Part shown: one piece after another, positions 1-7,978 of the stretch
How positions within the stretch are numbered: position 1 is the first letter of the stretch
Layout of the letters: each line of letters starts with the position of its first letter
Source of the DNA: Peredibacter sp045999315
GTDB taxonomy: Bacteria > Bdellovibrionota > Bacteriovoracia > Bacteriovoracales > Bacteriovoracaceae
Direction of reading: 5' to 3'
Length of the DNA stretch: 64,000 nt
Assembly: GCF_045999315.1 (NCBI RefSeq)
Contig: NZ_CP174607.1
Coordinates: 3,410,001 to 3,474,000 of the forward strand
Position numbers and translations under genes: made by a program
Notes under the pieces: generated by a model
Seen by the model: the letters and a program-made list of their open reading frames with translations, nothing else
What the model was told of the DNA's origin: nothing
The model's database searches: none

Positions 1-2
1 AT

Positions 3-953
3 CATGAGAGCATCTCTGGTTTCGCTTCATTCCTAAATCGAGTGAAGAAACCTTTGTTTGTTTTCTCGCACGAAAATAAAAGCATGCGACCTTTGATTGA
101 GAAATTCTCAAAACTGGGTCTTCTTTTTTACGCTGAGACCTTAAGTGGTGGACGTGATCTTTCAAATCTAAAGACTGAAAAGAAACTGATTGAGCTCTTC
201 GATGCTGGTTTCTTTGATGGTGTCGTTCGTATTGGACACACTCCCCTTACAAAAATTTGGCGTCTGTTAGAAAAGAAACCCCTACCAGTGTTCCACTTTG
301 ATTCCCGTAATCTTCCCGGACTTTCATTCGGCGAAGTTCTCCCGATGGATTCAGAAGCGCTACTTAAAAACGATCAGTTCTGGAATGCCCTGGATAAACT
401 TTCTCCGTTCCCGATTGGGGACGAGACGGTTTGGACCCTGGAAAAGCTCATCCAGAAGTATCCCGAATCAGAAGTCGCGACTCTTAAAAAGCTTCAAGGC
501 CATTTAAATACCAATGACCAGGTTTATCTTGGAAACTCGCTTGTCATTCGTTTTTTTGAGCTGACCCAAACTGCCCCTCTTCAGGTTTTTGGAAATCGTG
601 GAGTGAATGGCATTGATGGACAACTCGCTTCAGCGATTGGTTTAGCCATGGGAACTTCGAATCCGGTTTATTGCATCTTAGGGGACGTCACGACATTTTA
701 TGATCTCTCTTCCCTGCGTGAAATGCCCGAGAACCTCCACCTCATCATCATGAATAATAAGGGCGGCAGGATTTTTGATATGCTGAAGCTTGATAAACGT
801 ATTGTGCTTGAGCACGAAAATGACTTTGAAAATATCTGCAAGGGCCTTCACCTCTCTTATAGTAATAACCTTAAAGATTTTGGCTTGGTGAAAGTCTTAG
901 AACTTTCTCCTTCACGCGAGCAAAGCGAGAACTTCCTTCGGGAGTGGAGATGA
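3..953 (+). CDS. menD: MenD, C-terminal part, cut by window edge
   Basis: 2-succinyl-5-enolpyruvyl-6-hydroxy-3-cyclohexene-1-carboxylate synthase, a ThDP-dependent enzyme that adds a 2-oxoglutarate-derived unit to isochorismate in menaquinone synthesis. The frame is open to the left edge with no stop, so the GTG at 42 is only an internal codon. About 317 codons of a protein usually near 550 residues are present. The ThDP-binding half is visible: GNRGVNGIDG at nt 591-620 and the GDVTTFYDLSSL pyrophosphate/Mg segment at about nt 681-716. The N-terminal catalytic Glu lies outside the window. It overlaps menH by 4 nt and leads menH-menA-menC-menE. The family often has His where this protein has Tyr in the second motif. 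Identification is firm because of the motifs and the men neighbours. Confidence 0.9.
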   Translation, partial: HESISGFASFLNRVKKPLFVFSHENKSMRPLIEKFSKLGLLFYAETLSGGRDLSNLKTEKKLIELFDAGFFDGVVRIGHTPLTKIWRLLEKKPLPVFHFDSRNLPGLSFGEVLPMDSEALLKNDQFWNALDKLSPFPIGDETVWTLEKLIQKYPESEVATLKKLQGHLNTNDQVYLGNSLVIRFFELTQTAPLQVFGNRGVNGIDGQLASAIGLAMGTSNPVYCILGDVTTFYDLSSLREMPENLHLIIMNNKGGRIFDMLKLDKRIVLEHENDFENICKGLHLSYSNNLKDFGLVKVLELSPSREQSENFLREWR

Positions 954-1579
954 TTCACGTTTTCCACGGCTTTCTGGGTTCACCCGAAGACTTTAAATTT
1001 CTAAAACAGGATAATGTCATCCTTCATGATCTCTATTCTATGGACTTTAATCCAGAGATTAACCCGGGCGATACTTTAATCGGTTATTCCATGGGGGGAA
1101 GAATCGCCATGGAACTCGCGAGCAAGGTAAACTGGAACATTGATAAGCTGGTTCTTATGAATTCTCATCCGGGGTTAGAGTTTGAGGATGAGAAAGAGTC
1201 CCGCAGAGACTGGGAAGATTCAGTTCTTGAAAAATTAAAGACCATGCCGTCGTCAGAGTTCTTTGACTATTGGAACGAACTTTCAATTTTTGAATTCGAT
1301 TCTCCACTGAAACCGATTTCGGAAGAGCGCTATCTCGCCTCTCAAAGATTGTTCGACCAATTTCGACTTTCAAAACAACAAAACTTTTTACCAAGTCTTG
1401 AAGATCATAAGGACAAGGTCCTATATCTGGTGGGTCTCTTTGATAATAAGTATTTCACTCTGGCAGAAGAAGTGATCGCCCCTTATGGCATCCAGGTAAC
1501 ACCAATTGCCGGGGGCCACAGACTGTTTCAGAATTCTCAAGAAGTTAAATCCATTCTGATGAATGAAGGCATCCTATGA
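950..1579 (+). CDS. menH: MenH, SHCHC synthase (alpha/beta hydrolase)
   Basis: Alpha/beta-hydrolase of 209 residues that would eliminate pyruvate from the MenD product to give SHCHC. The nucleophile elbow GYSMGG places the Ser at about residue 47. An HGF oxyanion segment sits at residues 6-8, LVGLFDNKYF carries the likely acid, and AGGHRLF near the C-terminus carries the catalytic His. I chose the ATG at 950, in an ATGA overlap with the menD stop and preceded by GGGAG, over the in-frame GTG at 944. The length fits MenH. It is coupled to menA by another 4-nt overlap. The fold alone is not specific; the position between menD and menA supports the function. Confidence 0.87.
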   Translation: MIHVFHGFLGSPEDFKFLKQDNVILHDLYSMDFNPEINPGDTLIGYSMGGRIAMELASKVNWNIDKLVLMNSHPGLEFEDEKESRRDWEDSVLEKLKTMPSSEFFDYWNELSIFEFDSPLKPISEERYLASQRLFDQFRLSKQQNFLPSLEDHKDKVLYLVGLFDNKYFTLAEEVIAPYGIQVTPIAGGHRLFQNSQEVKSILMNEGIL

Positions 1580-2442
1580 AAAATTTTATCCTCGCTTCTC
1601 GTCCTAAAACTCTTCTGGCCGGAGTTCTTCCTCCGCTGGTTGCTTATGCTTACTACATGTCGACATCAAAAGAATCCTCTGTGATCTACATGTGGTTTGC
1701 GGTTTTCGGGGCCCTCTTCATTCAACTTGCGACCAATTTCTTTAATGACGTCATTGATTTTGAAAAAGGTGCGGATAAAAAACGTGTGGGACCAACTCGT
1801 GTTTCGGCAGCGGGACTGGTTGATATCAAAACGGTAAAAAAATGGGCCATCGGTTGTGTGACAATGGCAGCTCTGTGCGGAGTTCCTCTCATCTACCGTG
1901 GTGGCTGGCCTTTTCTCATTCTCGGAGTCGTTTCTCTCTATCTCACTTACGGCTACACTGGCGGTAAGGTCTCTCTTGCCTACCGCGGACTGGGTGAACT
2001 TTTTGTGTTCTTGTTCTTTGGTCTTTTCTCAGTGATGGGATCCTTTTATCTCTTCTCTCTTCAATTAAACTGGGGCGCCTTTATCCTGGCGTCGGTTTTT
2101 GGTCTTCTCGCAACAACGCTCATCATGATCAATAATTTGCGTGATCGTGAAACCGACGCTGAAGTTGGTAAGAAAACTTTGGCCACCAGATTCTCCGCCA
2201 AGACTTATCAGTTGTTTATTTTGGTAACCATTTTTGCACCATATCTTCTTCTTCATTACTTCCGCGATCTCAAGATGATCTATTGGGTGTTCTTGGGCCT
2301 TGTTCCCGCTCTGAAACTGACTCAAATTACCCTTACAAAAAAAGGTGCTGATCTAAATGAAGGCCTAAAATTTTCAGGCATTCATCTTATTGTGCTTTCT
2401 CTACTCTTGAGTTTTACTTTTATTTATGAAAGTTCTTTATAG
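1576..2442 (+). CDS. menA: MenA, DHNA polyprenyltransferase
   Basis: Integral membrane UbiA-family prenyltransferase, 288 residues, which attaches the polyprenyl chain to 1,4-dihydroxy-2-naphthoate, the step that makes demethylmenaquinone. The first Asp-rich motif NDVIDFEKGADKKR is at residues 57-70 and the second, NNLRDRETDAEVGKKT, at about 186-201. Both bind the Mg-pyrophosphate of the donor. Seven to nine hydrophobic segments cover the rest. The start codon overlaps the menH stop (ATGA) and the 3' end overlaps menC by 17 nt, so the genes are translationally packed. UbiA itself is less likely given the men operon. Confidence 0.92.
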   Translation: MKNFILASRPKTLLAGVLPPLVAYAYYMSTSKESSVIYMWFAVFGALFIQLATNFFNDVIDFEKGADKKRVGPTRVSAAGLVDIKTVKKWAIGCVTMAALCGVPLIYRGGWPFLILGVVSLYLTYGYTGGKVSLAYRGLGELFVFLFFGLFSVMGSFYLFSLQLNWGAFILASVFGLLATTLIMINNLRDRETDAEVGKKTLATRFSAKTYQLFILVTIFAPYLLLHYFRDLKMIYWVFLGLVPALKLTQITLTKKGADLNEGLKFSGIHLIVLSLLLSFTFIYESSL

Positions 2443-3274
2443 CCCATATTCACTAACTCCTCTTAAAAAAGCCAACCGCCTAAGTTCCATGGATAAAAAA
2501 GGCGGCGTTTATCTAAAGGCCCAACTTGGTGACAAGGTGCTATTTGCGGATTACTTCCCCCACCTTCCATTGGGGGACCGAGGCTGCGACCAGTTTTTGG
2601 AAGAATTTAAATTCCAAGAAGATGAGTACGATCGCAAAGTCTTTGATCTTTTGTTACGTGATCATCAGTTTCAAAAAATCACTCCAAAGAAGTTCTTCAA
2701 TCACCAGCTCTGGTCTGGCTTTGAAGAAATCAGTGCCAATATTGTGAAGTATAAACTTCAGCACTCCCAGGATCGAAACTTCCTTACTCTGCTGGAACGC
2801 GGTATTCGTGTACGCCTGGATGCCAACGCCTTATTTGACCGCAAAGGCTTCTTTGAATTTTTTGACAGTATTCCAGAAAAATATCACTCGCTAATTAACT
2901 ATATTGAAGACCCTCTCATTTCAAAGGACTGGAGTGATTTGATTCTTCCTACCGCCAGGGATTTTATTAAAGGCGAACCTTTTGATTATCAGATCTATAA
3001 ACCGAATAAAGAATTTAAACCTGCTAGTGATTGCATCTGCATTTACAGTTCTTACCTCGGTGGAGACCTCGGTCGCTGGCATGCCCATTGTGAGCTGATA
3101 GAAAACGGAAACTTTGCTTATATTCACGGTATTGTCTCTGAAGGTTACTTTGAAGAAGAGATTTCTTTCCACAAAGGTAATTATAAGGACGGTTTCATGG
3201 CGGATATGGATGCGGCCAACAAGATCTATCACGAAGTAAATGGCATGAATTGGAAAGTTCTATGTTCGATGTAA
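2426..3274 (+). CDS. menC: MenC-like o-succinylbenzoate synthase (enolase superfamily)
   Basis: Probable o-succinylbenzoate synthase, which dehydrates SHCHC. The protein has 282 residues and low overall similarity to textbook MenC, but the enolase-superfamily skeleton is visible: the KxK pair at K108/K110, RLDAN with Asp132, IEDP with Glu161 (29 residues later, the usual spacing) and YKP with Lys192. The third acidic metal ligand expected between Glu161 and Lys192 is not evident: the likely strand reads LILPTARDF, and this segment is about 14 residues shorter than usual. It sits exactly where menC belongs, overlapping menA and menE, so I keep the call. A divergent or partly rebuilt metal site is my inference. 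Confidence 0.75.
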   Translation: MKVLYSPYSLTPLKKANRLSSMDKKGGVYLKAQLGDKVLFADYFPHLPLGDRGCDQFLEEFKFQEDEYDRKVFDLLLRDHQFQKITPKKFFNHQLWSGFEEISANIVKYKLQHSQDRNFLTLLERGIRVRLDANALFDRKGFFEFFDSIPEKYHSLINYIEDPLISKDWSDLILPTARDFIKGEPFDYQIYKPNKEFKPASDCICIYSSYLGGDLGRWHAHCELIENGNFAYIHGIVSEGYFEEEISFHKGNYKDGFMADMDAANKIYHEVNGMNWKVLCSM

Positions 3275-4341
3275 ACTTTGAAAGTTCAGAGACAGAAGTC
3301 ATCTGTCACTCTCAATACGATTCAGTTGCTCCTAAAATTCTTGAGGGCCTTAGACCGCTCAATCTTAAAAATCACTTTGTTCTTTTTTCTTCGGGCACCA
3401 CCGGAGGTGATCTTAAAGGTTATGCCATTTCTAAAGAGGCCCTGTTTAATAATGCCCGAGCTGTGAATGAATTCTTTGGTCTGACCAAAGATGACGTTTC
3501 GGCCCTCTCTCTTCCGGTCTACCACATTGGAGGCCTCTCCGTTCTTGCTCGCGCCTATCTCTTAAACTACCGAGTGGTGGACGCTAGAAATTGGGAACCA
3601 GAGTCTTGGCTTGAGAAAATCAAAGAGGCGACCATCACAACGATTGTTCCTACTCAGCTTTATGATCTGGTTAAGATGAAGGCCAAACCTAGTAGGCATC
3701 TTAAATATCTTATTGTTGGTGGAGACCTCTTAAGTAACGGTCTTAAAGAAGAGGCCATGAAACACGGATGGCCCGTGATCCGGACTTTCGGCATGAGTGA
3801 AGTCTGCTCACAGCTTGCCTCTGCCAAAACACCAGAGTCAGATGAATTAAAACTTCTTCCCATTCATAGGGCCAAAACTGATGCAGAAGGAAGACTTCTG
3901 GTGAAAAGTTCCGCCCTCTTCACTCTCCAGTTCACACTGGGGAATGAACTTAAAATTCAAATGGCAAAAGATCTCAGTGATGCTGATGGATATTATAAAA
4001 CCTCAGACAAGGCCCTCGTCTTTGGTGATACGATTAAACACTTAGGTCGTCTGGGTGATGAATTTAAAATTGCAGGACATCTGGTCAATCTTCTTCAACT
4101 GAAAAACACCCTTGGAACATTTCTTGTTGAGCACAATCTCTACGGAAAGATGGAATTTCAAATTGAACCTGATGATCGCAAAGGAAAAAAGCTCATTCTC
4201 CTCACATTGCCTGAAGGAAACCTTCCAGAAATTCATCATCAGATCTCAAAACTTATTCATCCAGTTAAGCTTGATGAGGTAAGAATCCTTCAAAGTTTTG
4301 ACCGCACTTCTCTTGGTAAATTGAAGAAAAACCAAGCTTAA
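3262..4341 (+). CDS. menE: MenE, o-succinylbenzoate-CoA ligase
   Basis: ANL-superfamily adenylating enzyme that activates o-succinylbenzoate to its CoA thioester. Visible motifs are the P-loop FSSGTTGGD at residues 42-50, the TFGMSE adenine-binding motif, the GRLGDEFKIAG hinge and the C-terminal catalytic lysine segment SLGKLKKN. At 359 residues it is compact, as MenE often is. I chose ATG 3262 with GGAAAG upstream rather than the in-frame TTG at 3250; this gives a 13-nt overlap with menC. It is the last gene of the operon. No menB or menF lies downstream, so those steps are encoded elsewhere. Confidence 0.9.
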   Translation: MFDVNFESSETEVICHSQYDSVAPKILEGLRPLNLKNHFVLFSSGTTGGDLKGYAISKEALFNNARAVNEFFGLTKDDVSALSLPVYHIGGLSVLARAYLLNYRVVDARNWEPESWLEKIKEATITTIVPTQLYDLVKMKAKPSRHLKYLIVGGDLLSNGLKEEAMKHGWPVIRTFGMSEVCSQLASAKTPESDELKLLPIHRAKTDAEGRLLVKSSALFTLQFTLGNELKIQMAKDLSDADGYYKTSDKALVFGDTIKHLGRLGDEFKIAGHLVNLLQLKNTLGTFLVEHNLYGKMEFQIEPDDRKGKKLILLTLPEGNLPEIHHQISKLIHPVKLDEVRILQSFDRTSLGKLKKNQA

Positions 4342-4382
4342 TCACTTAAGCATTTTTCAAAAATCTTAAGAGTATTAATAAA

Positions 4383-4436
4383 AAATTAACGAACATCTTA
4401 ACTGTCAATGCTTCTACCTAAATGATTCGTTAATTT
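4383..4436. promoter_or_regulatory. 11-bp inverted repeat upstream of two-component genes
   Basis: AAATTAACGAA at 4383-4393 and its exact reverse complement TTCGTTAATTT at 4426-4436 are separated by 32 nt and lie 60 bp before the response regulator start. The two arms are 43 bp apart centre to centre, about four helical turns, which would suit a dimeric regulator bound at two half-sites or a DNA loop. There is no U-tract, so a terminator for menE is unlikely. Confidence 0.5.
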
Positions 4437-4495
4437 CCTTCCCCTATGAAGTCTTTCAACTTAGCAGAGTGATAAAATGCTCATAAGGGGGAAGA

Positions 4496-4861
4496 ATGAA
4501 CCAGTGTAAAAGAATCCTCATTGTCGATGACGATCCCAATATCCGAGAGGCATTAAAAGCATATCTTGAATTTGAAGGCTATGAAGTAAGGGTCGCCGGA
4601 AATGGTAAAGAAGCTTTGGCCCTCCTCCAAATTAATGATAAACCCTGTCTGATTTTACTCGATCTCATGATGCCAGTTATGAGCGGTTGGGAATTTGCGA
4701 AGATCGTTGAAAAGGACGCCATGATGGGACAGATTCCTATTGTGATTTGTTCTGCCTTCGTGGATAAGGCCGAAGACATCAAGGCCCGAGGTCACCTAAG
4801 TAAACCATTGGACATGGAAGAACTAATGGGGCTTGCAAATGAATGTTGTCCAGCAAAGTGA
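4496..4861 (+). CDS. Single-domain response regulator
   Basis: Stand-alone CheY-like receiver of 121 residues with no output domain. The acidic pocket is Asp11/Asp12, the phospho-acceptor is Asp56 in LLDLMMP, the switch Ser86 lies in VICSAF, and the conserved Lys103 is in LSKP followed by Pro. An SD-like GGGGGAAG precedes the ATG. The gene overlaps the histidine kinase that follows by 23 nt, so the two are almost certainly translated together and form a phosphorelay pair. With no DNA-binding domain, the output must be through protein contact or onward phosphotransfer. The target cannot be told from the sequence. Confidence 0.92.
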   Translation: MNQCKRILIVDDDPNIREALKAYLEFEGYEVRVAGNGKEALALLQINDKPCLILLDLMMPVMSGWEFAKIVEKDAMMGQIPIVICSAFVDKAEDIKARGHLSKPLDMEELMGLANECCPAK

Positions 4862-6011
4862 AATTTCTGAAAAACTAGTGCAGGTCATTCAAAAACTTTC
4901 TCTGGCCCGTGATCTACAGTCGATTGTTGATATCATCCGGCATGCAGCGAGAGAATTAACGGGCTCAGATGGTGCGACCTTTGTCCTTCGTGACGGTGAT
5001 AAATGTTATTACGTAGATGAAGACGCCATTACGCCTCTTTGGAAAGGCCTTCGATTCCCACTCAGGGCCTGTGTCAGTGGCTGGGCCATGCTCAACAAAC
5101 AGAATGTGATCATTCCTGATATCTACAAAGACTCAAGAGTCCCGGTAGATGCCTATCGGCCAACATTCGTAAAAAGTATGGTGATGATTCCAATTCGTAA
5201 AGAAAACCCAATTGGTGCTATTGGAACCTATTGGGCAAAACCTCACGAGGCAACTCAAGAAGAAGTTCGGATTTTAGAGTCCCTTGCCGACACAACTTCC
5301 ATTTCTTTACAAAACATTCAGCTTTTGAGTGATCTCACTCACCAGCTAAATCTAAGAGATGAATTTATCGCCATTTCTGCCCACGAACTAAGAACGCCTC
5401 TGACTCCTTTGGGTCTTCAATTGAATCTCCTAAGTAAGTACATCAAGGGCCAGTCACCGCAGGTTGATCAGATGCTCGATAAAGCAAAAAATCAATTAAA
5501 TGATTTTTCAAAACTTATTGATAACTTATTGGATGTGTCCCGAATTCATTTGGGTCAGTTCTCTCATCAAAAGTCCAGAACTGAGCTTTGTAAAATTGTT
5601 CAAGATAATGTGAATCTCTTACGCCTAAGTTCTAAGGGAGAAATAAAATTTAACTGCGCGAATACAATCTGGGGCGACTGGGACGGAGAACGAATTGGCC
5701 AGGTGGTAAGAAACCTGATCTTAAATGCCATTAGATTTGGTGAAGGCAAATTGATTGAAGTTGATGTACACGTAGAGAACGCCATGGCGGTTTTTTCTGT
5801 CAAAGACCACGGTCTTGGAATTTCACGGGCCGATCAGGCACGAATCTTCCGTCGCTTTGAACGGGCCCATGATTATAAAAACTATGGCGGAATGGGTTTG
5901 GGTCTCTATGTGGTAAGTAAAATTCTAGAAGATCACGGTGGAGAAATTACCGTCGAGAGTGAGGTCAATCAAGGATCAACCTTTACCGTCAGACTTCCGA
6001 TCACTCATTAG
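4839..6011 (+). CDS. GAF-domain sensor histidine kinase
   Basis: Soluble histidine kinase of 390 residues with no membrane segment. Residues about 10-160 form a GAF sensor domain. The HisKA phospho-acceptor His182 lies in AISAHELRTPLTPL. The ATPase follows with N box VVRNLILNAIRFG, G1 DHGLGI, F box IFRRFERAH and G2 GGMGLGLYV. All catalytic boxes are intact. I chose ATG 4839, which has GGGG eight bases upstream, over TTG 4833. The partner is the receiver protein directly upstream. The last 36 nt overlap the end of trmD on the other strand, a convergent overlap. The ligand of the GAF domain is unknown. Confidence 0.92.
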   Translation: MNVVQQSEISEKLVQVIQKLSLARDLQSIVDIIRHAARELTGSDGATFVLRDGDKCYYVDEDAITPLWKGLRFPLRACVSGWAMLNKQNVIIPDIYKDSRVPVDAYRPTFVKSMVMIPIRKENPIGAIGTYWAKPHEATQEEVRILESLADTTSISLQNIQLLSDLTHQLNLRDEFIAISAHELRTPLTPLGLQLNLLSKYIKGQSPQVDQMLDKAKNQLNDFSKLIDNLLDVSRIHLGQFSHQKSRTELCKIVQDNVNLLRLSSKGEIKFNCANTIWGDWDGERIGQVVRNLILNAIRFGEGKLIEVDVHVENAMAVFSVKDHGLGISRADQARIFRRFERAHDYKNYGGMGLGLYVVSKILEDHGGEITVESEVNQGSTFTVRLPITH

Positions 6012-6734
6012 ATCTGGACGCCACTTAAGAGTCATCGCCTTTTTTTGCTCGTGTTGCCACTCACCGATTTTTTTATGGTGGCCATCGAGAAGGATTTGCG
6101 GAACTTCCATTCCTTCAAACTCTCGGGGTTTCGTGTACTGAGGATACTCAATTAATCCGTCTTCAAATGAATCATATTCAGATGAAAGTTTGTTACCAAG
6201 AATTCCAGGAACGAATCGTACCGCTGAATCAAGCATGGTCATGACCGCAAGCTCTCCACCGGTCAGAACAAAGTCCCCCAGAGAGTAATAGTCATTCACA
6301 TACTTTTCCAAGAAACGTTCATCCACTCCTTCATAACGGCCGCAGATAAAGACCACATCTTTACTTGGATGAGCGAGGATTTGCGTTCCGAAATCGCGGG
6401 CGACTTTATTGTTCCAAACTTTTCCACGAGGAGAAGTATAGATCACATGCAGATCTTCCAAAGAAGCGTAGTTGCCCGTCTCTTGTACACCTTTCACCAG
6501 AGCATCTCTTAGGATGTCCGCGCGCATGACCATCCCTGGGCCTCCACCGAAAGGAGTATCATCGACACTTTTGTACTTGGTGGTGGAATAGTCGCGAATA
6601 TTAACGAACTTAACTTCAAATTTAAAATTGCCATCTGAGCGCTCACCTCTAAAAGCTGAGCCAGAGATACCGCACTCTAGGAGCGGTTTAAAATATTCTG
6701 GAAAGAGAGTGAGAATCCAGATTTTTCGAATCAC
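5976..6734 (-). CDS. trmD: TrmD, tRNA (guanine-37-N1)-methyltransferase
   Basis: SPOUT-class methyltransferase that makes m1G37 next to the anticodon and so prevents +1 frameshifting. The knot that binds S-adenosylmethionine is seen in ICGRYEGVDER and LGDFVLTGGELA. TPFGGGPGMVM is the N-terminal signature, and the C-terminal domain contains the usual PQYTKPREF. The length of 252 is typical. The start overlaps the rimM stop by 4 nt. rplS, which often follows trmD, is not here: the next sequence is the convergent kinase gene. The 3' end overlaps that kinase by 36 nt. Confidence 0.96.
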   Translation of the reverse strand: MIRKIWILTLFPEYFKPLLECGISGSAFRGERSDGNFKFEVKFVNIRDYSTTKYKSVDDTPFGGGPGMVMRADILRDALVKGVQETGNYASLEDLHVIYTSPRGKVWNNKVARDFGTQILAHPSKDVVFICGRYEGVDERFLEKYVNDYYSLGDFVLTGGELAVMTMLDSAVRFVPGILGNKLSSEYDSFEDGLIEYPQYTKPREFEGMEVPQILLDGHHKKIGEWQHEQKKAMTLKWRPDLMSDRKSDGKG

Positions 6735-7267
6735 TCAGTATACTCCGGCATGATCATCGTGATTTGTTTCGCTTCCATGTCGATCTCAGGAAAGAACGCG
6801 TCCACATAGGGCAGAGTCACGACTTCTCCTGTATCCATGCGAACATCGAAAAGATACTGCATGCCATTGTCCGAGAAGCTCTCAAGTTTTCCGACCTTCT
6901 CGCCTTCTTGGTTCACTACGTCCATATCAACCAGATCTACGAGATAGATCTCGTCTTCCTCTGGCTCCGGAAATGATTCACGATCAAGATAGATTTCAAA
7001 TGGGATAAGGCTTTCTAAGTGAGTGCGGTCTTTAACACCCTCAAATTGACAGATCACTTTGTTTCCAAAGCGAATCTTCTGAATGGTCCACTCTTCACCG
7101 GTTGCTTTGATTTTTGATTTAGGGCTTGAAGGAAAGAGCCACACCTTCATCTCGTCATCCAGAATGGATTCCTCTGGATTATCATTAATGAGACGAATCT
7201 CAGCTTCCCCCTTGATGCCATGAGGGTGAGCGACGAAAGCGAGTTTAACCAGATCTTCTTTCTTCAT
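6731..7267 (-). CDS. rimM: RimM, 16S rRNA processing / 30S maturation factor
   Basis: Ribosome maturation factor that binds S19 and helps form the 30S head. The N-terminal barrel begins LVKLAFVAHPHGIKGE, and a PRC-barrel follows with YLVDLVDMDVV and the LPYVDAFF segment. I chose ATG 7267 (178 residues). An in-frame GTG at 7276 would add three residues, but neither start has a strong Shine-Dalgarno sequence. A terminator-like hairpin lies just upstream of the start, so rimM-trmD output may be set apart from rpsP-khpA. The gene overlaps trmD by 4 nt. Confidence 0.93.
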   Translation of the reverse strand: MKKEDLVKLAFVAHPHGIKGEAEIRLINDNPEESILDDEMKVWLFPSSPKSKIKATGEEWTIQKIRFGNKVICQFEGVKDRTHLESLIPFEIYLDRESFPEPEEDEIYLVDLVDMDVVNQEGEKVGKLESFSDNGMQYLFDVRMDTGEVVTLPYVDAFFPEIDMEAKQITMIMPEYTE

Positions 7268-7287
7268 AAGTTCCACAGAATACGCAA

Positions 7288-7324
7288 AAACCCCAATCTA
7301 TCTTTTGAGAGATAAATTGGGGTC
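7288..7324 (-). terminator. Hairpin with U-tract between khpA and rimM
   Basis: On the minus strand CCCCAAT pairs with ATTGGGG, then after one mismatch TATCT pairs with AGATA around a short loop (7293-7324). Five Us follow at 7292-7288. It lies 27 bp after khpA and about 20 bp before rimM, so it would act as a partial terminator or attenuator inside the operon. Confidence 0.6.
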
Positions 7325-7351
7325 AGAAGTTTTAAAACTTTTAAAACGAAT

Positions 7352-7594
7352 CTACTCGATGATCTCGAGTACCGAACGTTTCCTTAACTTGGTCGAGGCC
7401 GCATTAAGAATGGTTCTAAGTGCTCTAGCAGTTCGACCTTGTTTACCAATCACTTTACCGAGGTCAGATTTATCTACCTTCAGCTCAATGACTGTGGTCT
7501 GCTCGCCTTCGATCTCGTTGACTTCAACTCGATCTGGCATGTCCACTAGTGCTTTTGATACGAACTCAATCAGTGTCTTCAATTCGCTGCTCAT
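7352..7594 (-). CDS. khpA: KhpA, KH-domain RNA-binding protein
   Basis: Small KH-domain protein of 80 residues, usually encoded between rpsP and rimM. KhpA partners KhpB/Jag in several bacteria and binds many RNAs. The KH motif with its GxxG loop is VIGKQGRTARALRTIL at about residues 48-63. Nearly the whole protein is the domain. It lies between rpsP (55 nt upstream) and rimM on the same strand, the classical order. The function is assigned from the family. No khpB is in this window. Confidence 0.92.
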   Translation of the reverse strand: MSSELKTLIEFVSKALVDMPDRVEVNEIEGEQTTVIELKVDKSDLGKVIGKQGRTARALRTILNAASTKLRKRSVLEIIE

Positions 7595-7649
7595 AACTAC
7601 CCTCTACTGGAAAGGTTTCTCCCCGGTTACGAGCCCCGGGTTAACAACA

Positions 7650-7892
7650 TTATAACTTAATATTGTTGTTTTTGAGCAAAGTTCTTACAGTATCAGAAAG
7701 TTGAGCACCTTTAGATAACCAAGACTTAATGCCTTCAACGTTCACAAATTTGATAGCTTCAGTAGCTTTAGGGTCGTATTGGCCTAATTTTTCAAGGAAT
7801 TGGCCATCACGCGGGCTACGAGAATTTGTAGCAACGATCGTATAAACAGGACGGTTTTTGCGACCACCACGGGCCATTCTAATTTTTACCAT
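7650..7892 (-). CDS. rpsP: 30S ribosomal protein S16
   Basis: Small-subunit protein bS16, 80 residues, which stabilises the 5' domain of 16S rRNA during assembly. It begins MVKIRMARGGRKNRPVYTI, the family signature, and contains FLEKLGQYDP. The length is normal. A GGAG Shine-Dalgarno lies upstream of the ATG. It is preceded by ffh and followed by khpA, rimM and trmD on the minus strand. Confidence 0.97.
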   Translation of the reverse strand: MVKIRMARGGRKNRPVYTIVATNSRSPRDGQFLEKLGQYDPKATEAIKFVNVEGIKSWLSKGAQLSDTVRTLLKNNNIKL

Positions 7893-7944
7893 TTGGAAAT
7901 CTCCTATAGATTCACGAAAAATTTTTAGAATTTATAAATCATGC

Positions 7945-7973
7945 TAGGGGTAAAGTCAAAAGTTTTACCCCTA
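7945..7973 (-). other. Intercistronic hairpin between ffh and rpsP
   Basis: TAGGGGTAAA (7945-7954) and TTTACCCCTA (7964-7973) form a perfect 10-bp stem with a 9-nt loop, starting 5 nt beyond the ffh stop. No run of Us follows on the minus strand, so it looks more like an mRNA-processing or stability hairpin than a terminator. It could separate ffh from rpsP message levels. Confidence 0.55.
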
Positions 7974-7978
7974 ACGTC

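Noticed and set aside
42..44. GTG as start of menD
   Set aside because: The frame continues to the window edge and the first part of MenD is missing, so the start is outside.
7305..7655. A 116-codon plus-strand frame
   Set aside because: Antisense to khpA, a well-supported gene; Ser/Thr-rich composition typical of reverse-frame translation.
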